Source of the DNA: Flexithrix dorotheae DSM 6795
GTDB taxonomy: Bacteria > Bacteroidota > Bacteroidia > Cytophagales > Flammeovirgaceae
Length of the DNA stretch: 64,000 nucleotides
Assembly: GCF_000379765.1 (NCBI RefSeq)
Contig: NZ_KB903431.1
Span: forward strand, 325,788 to 389,787
Direction: 5' to 3'
Of the stretch, positions 63,235-64,000 are shown piece after piece. Position 1 is the first letter of the stretch; each line of letters opens with the position of its first letter. The translations under genes were made by a program, and so were the position numbers. The notes under the pieces are model-generated. The model saw only the letters and a list, made by a program, of their open reading frames with translations, did not search any database and had not been told where the DNA came from.

Positions 63235-64000
63235 ATGAATACCTCTTTTCCACTAACCAAAAAGATTGGGCTTTTTTTGGGACCAATATTATTCTTTATA
63301 TTTCTTTCAATCCCTGTGATTCCTCCTTTAAACCCGGAATCACAAAAAGTAATAGCCATTGCCAGCCTGATGATTTCATGGTGGATTTCAGAGGCAGTTG
63401 AATTACCCGTAACTGCCCTGGTACCAATTGTTTTGTTACCTTTTACCGGTGTTTTGGATATTAAAGAAGCAACCGCTCCATATAGCTCTCCAATTGTGTT
63501 TTTATTTATGGGAGGTTTTGTTGTGGCCCTTGGTATGGAGAAATACCAATTACACAAAAGAATTGCCTTAAATATAGTAAGTTTTACAGGGACGAATGCC
63601 AATGGAATTATATTAGGATTTATGTTAGCCACTGCCTTTTTAAGTATGTGGATAAGTAATACAGCCACTACCGTGATGATGCTGCCTATTGCAGTTTCTG
63701 TAATTTCTCTTTTAAGCGATCAGACTGATCCCGAATCAAAAGGATTAAGGTACTTTTCATTGGCAATTATGCTGGGAATTGCCTATTCTGCAAATGTTGG
63801 GGGAATTTCAACCCTTATCGGAACTCCTCCCAACTCCGTATTTGCAGGTTTTATTTACGAATCTATGGGGTTTGAAATAAGTTTTTTAAACTGGATGTTA
63901 ATGGCATTTCCTTTTACCACAGTACTCTTATTCATTACTTATTTTTTCCTGGTTAAGATATTATATCCCAATAAACTGGGGCATTTTTCAGGCTCAGCTG
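63235..64000 (+). CDS. DASS-family sodium/anion symporter, truncated by window end
   Basis: The first 255 residues are visible, with no stop to the end of the window. They begin NTSFPLTKKIGLFLGP and contain membrane segments from about residue 12. The DASS/SLC13 signatures are present: SLMISWWISEAVELPVTALVP (about 44-64), SNTATTVMMLPIA (about 141-153), and STLIGTPPNSVFAGFIYE near 196-213, matching the SNT and TPPN helices that bind sodium and substrate. The transported anion (dicarboxylate, citrate or sulfate) is not determined. The ATG at 63235 fits the family. An open frame on the opposite strand is a shadow. Confidence 0.92.
   Translation, partial: MNTSFPLTKKIGLFLGPILFFIFLSIPVIPPLNPESQKVIAIASLMISWWISEAVELPVTALVPIVLLPFTGVLDIKEATAPYSSPIVFLFMGGFVVALGMEKYQLHKRIALNIVSFTGTNANGIILGFMLATAFLSMWISNTATTVMMLPIAVSVISLLSDQTDPESKGLRYFSLAIMLGIAYSANVGGISTLIGTPPNSVFAGFIYESMGFEISFLNWMLMAFPFTTVLLFITYFFLVKILYPNKLGHFSGSA

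Noticed and set aside
63204-63668. Minus-strand open frame near the window end
   Set aside because: The plus strand encodes a clear DASS transporter here; the opposite frame has no recognisable features.

Overview
The window is a chromosomal segment of a Bacteroidota bacterium, most likely a Cytophagales-type (gliding, probably free-living) species. The evidence is a low-GC genome, a gliding-motility gene (gldC), the ftsX-DUF3098-uppP-truB-ribF gene order typical of the phylum, and many exact copies of the Bacteroidota -7 promoter box TAnnTTTG just upstream of genes. The taxon is inferred; there is no rRNA to confirm it. I see no CRISPR array, prophage, integrase or intact insertion sequence.

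Layout. 0-9 kb: a phosphopantetheinyl transferase, a secreted WD40-caspase protein, a citrulline/arginine hydrolase-like enzyme (ctlX), an unrecognised protein, a transposase-derived RAYT-like protein that has lost its catalytic residues, and an M1 peptidase. 9-23 kb: a GH127 lipoprotein, a POT peptide transporter, a bifunctional-nuclease-family protein, glycerate kinase, a two-gene methionine synthase preceded by a clear SAM-I riboswitch, an acyl-CoA ligase and proB. 23-33 kb: a DUF6268 outer-membrane protein, a MacB/FtsX-type permease, a class-V aminotransferase, an AI-2E-family permease, sucC and an HtrA-like protease.

At 33.4-33.5 kb a gene-free stretch carries three tandem palindromes followed by five DnaA-box-like 9-mers, four of them exactly 11 bp apart and all in one orientation. 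It is the best candidate in the window for the chromosomal replication origin, although dnaA is not present here. Next to it is an unrecognised membrane/coiled-coil protein.

34-47 kb is housekeeping: NADH pyrophosphatase, the ftsX-DUF3098-uppP-truB-ribF cluster, gldC, small conserved proteins, MscS, rfaE2, pirin and a NUDIX-HAD-AraC operon. 47-51 kb has two identical tandem tRNA-Asp genes, an orphan cobU, rlmD, a DUF7009 gene with a structured leader RNA, and fdhD. 51-64 kb has a CHASE2 protein without an output domain, a secreted FecR-like protein, a flavin amine oxidase, a lipoprotein with a SPOR-like region, ispE, gyrB, rpsF-rpsR-rplI, a double-thioredoxin protein and the start of a DASS-family anion transporter cut by the window end.

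Functional links: cobU (cobalamin salvage) may serve the B12-dependent MetH, which is under SAM control. FdhD and DUF7009 suggest a molybdenum or tungsten formate-dehydrogenase-like enzyme elsewhere in the genome. The WD40-caspase, CHASE2 and FecR-like proteins look like envelope sensing components whose partners are not adjacent. The observations most worth following are the origin candidate, the catalytically dead RAYT and the DUF7009 leader RNA.
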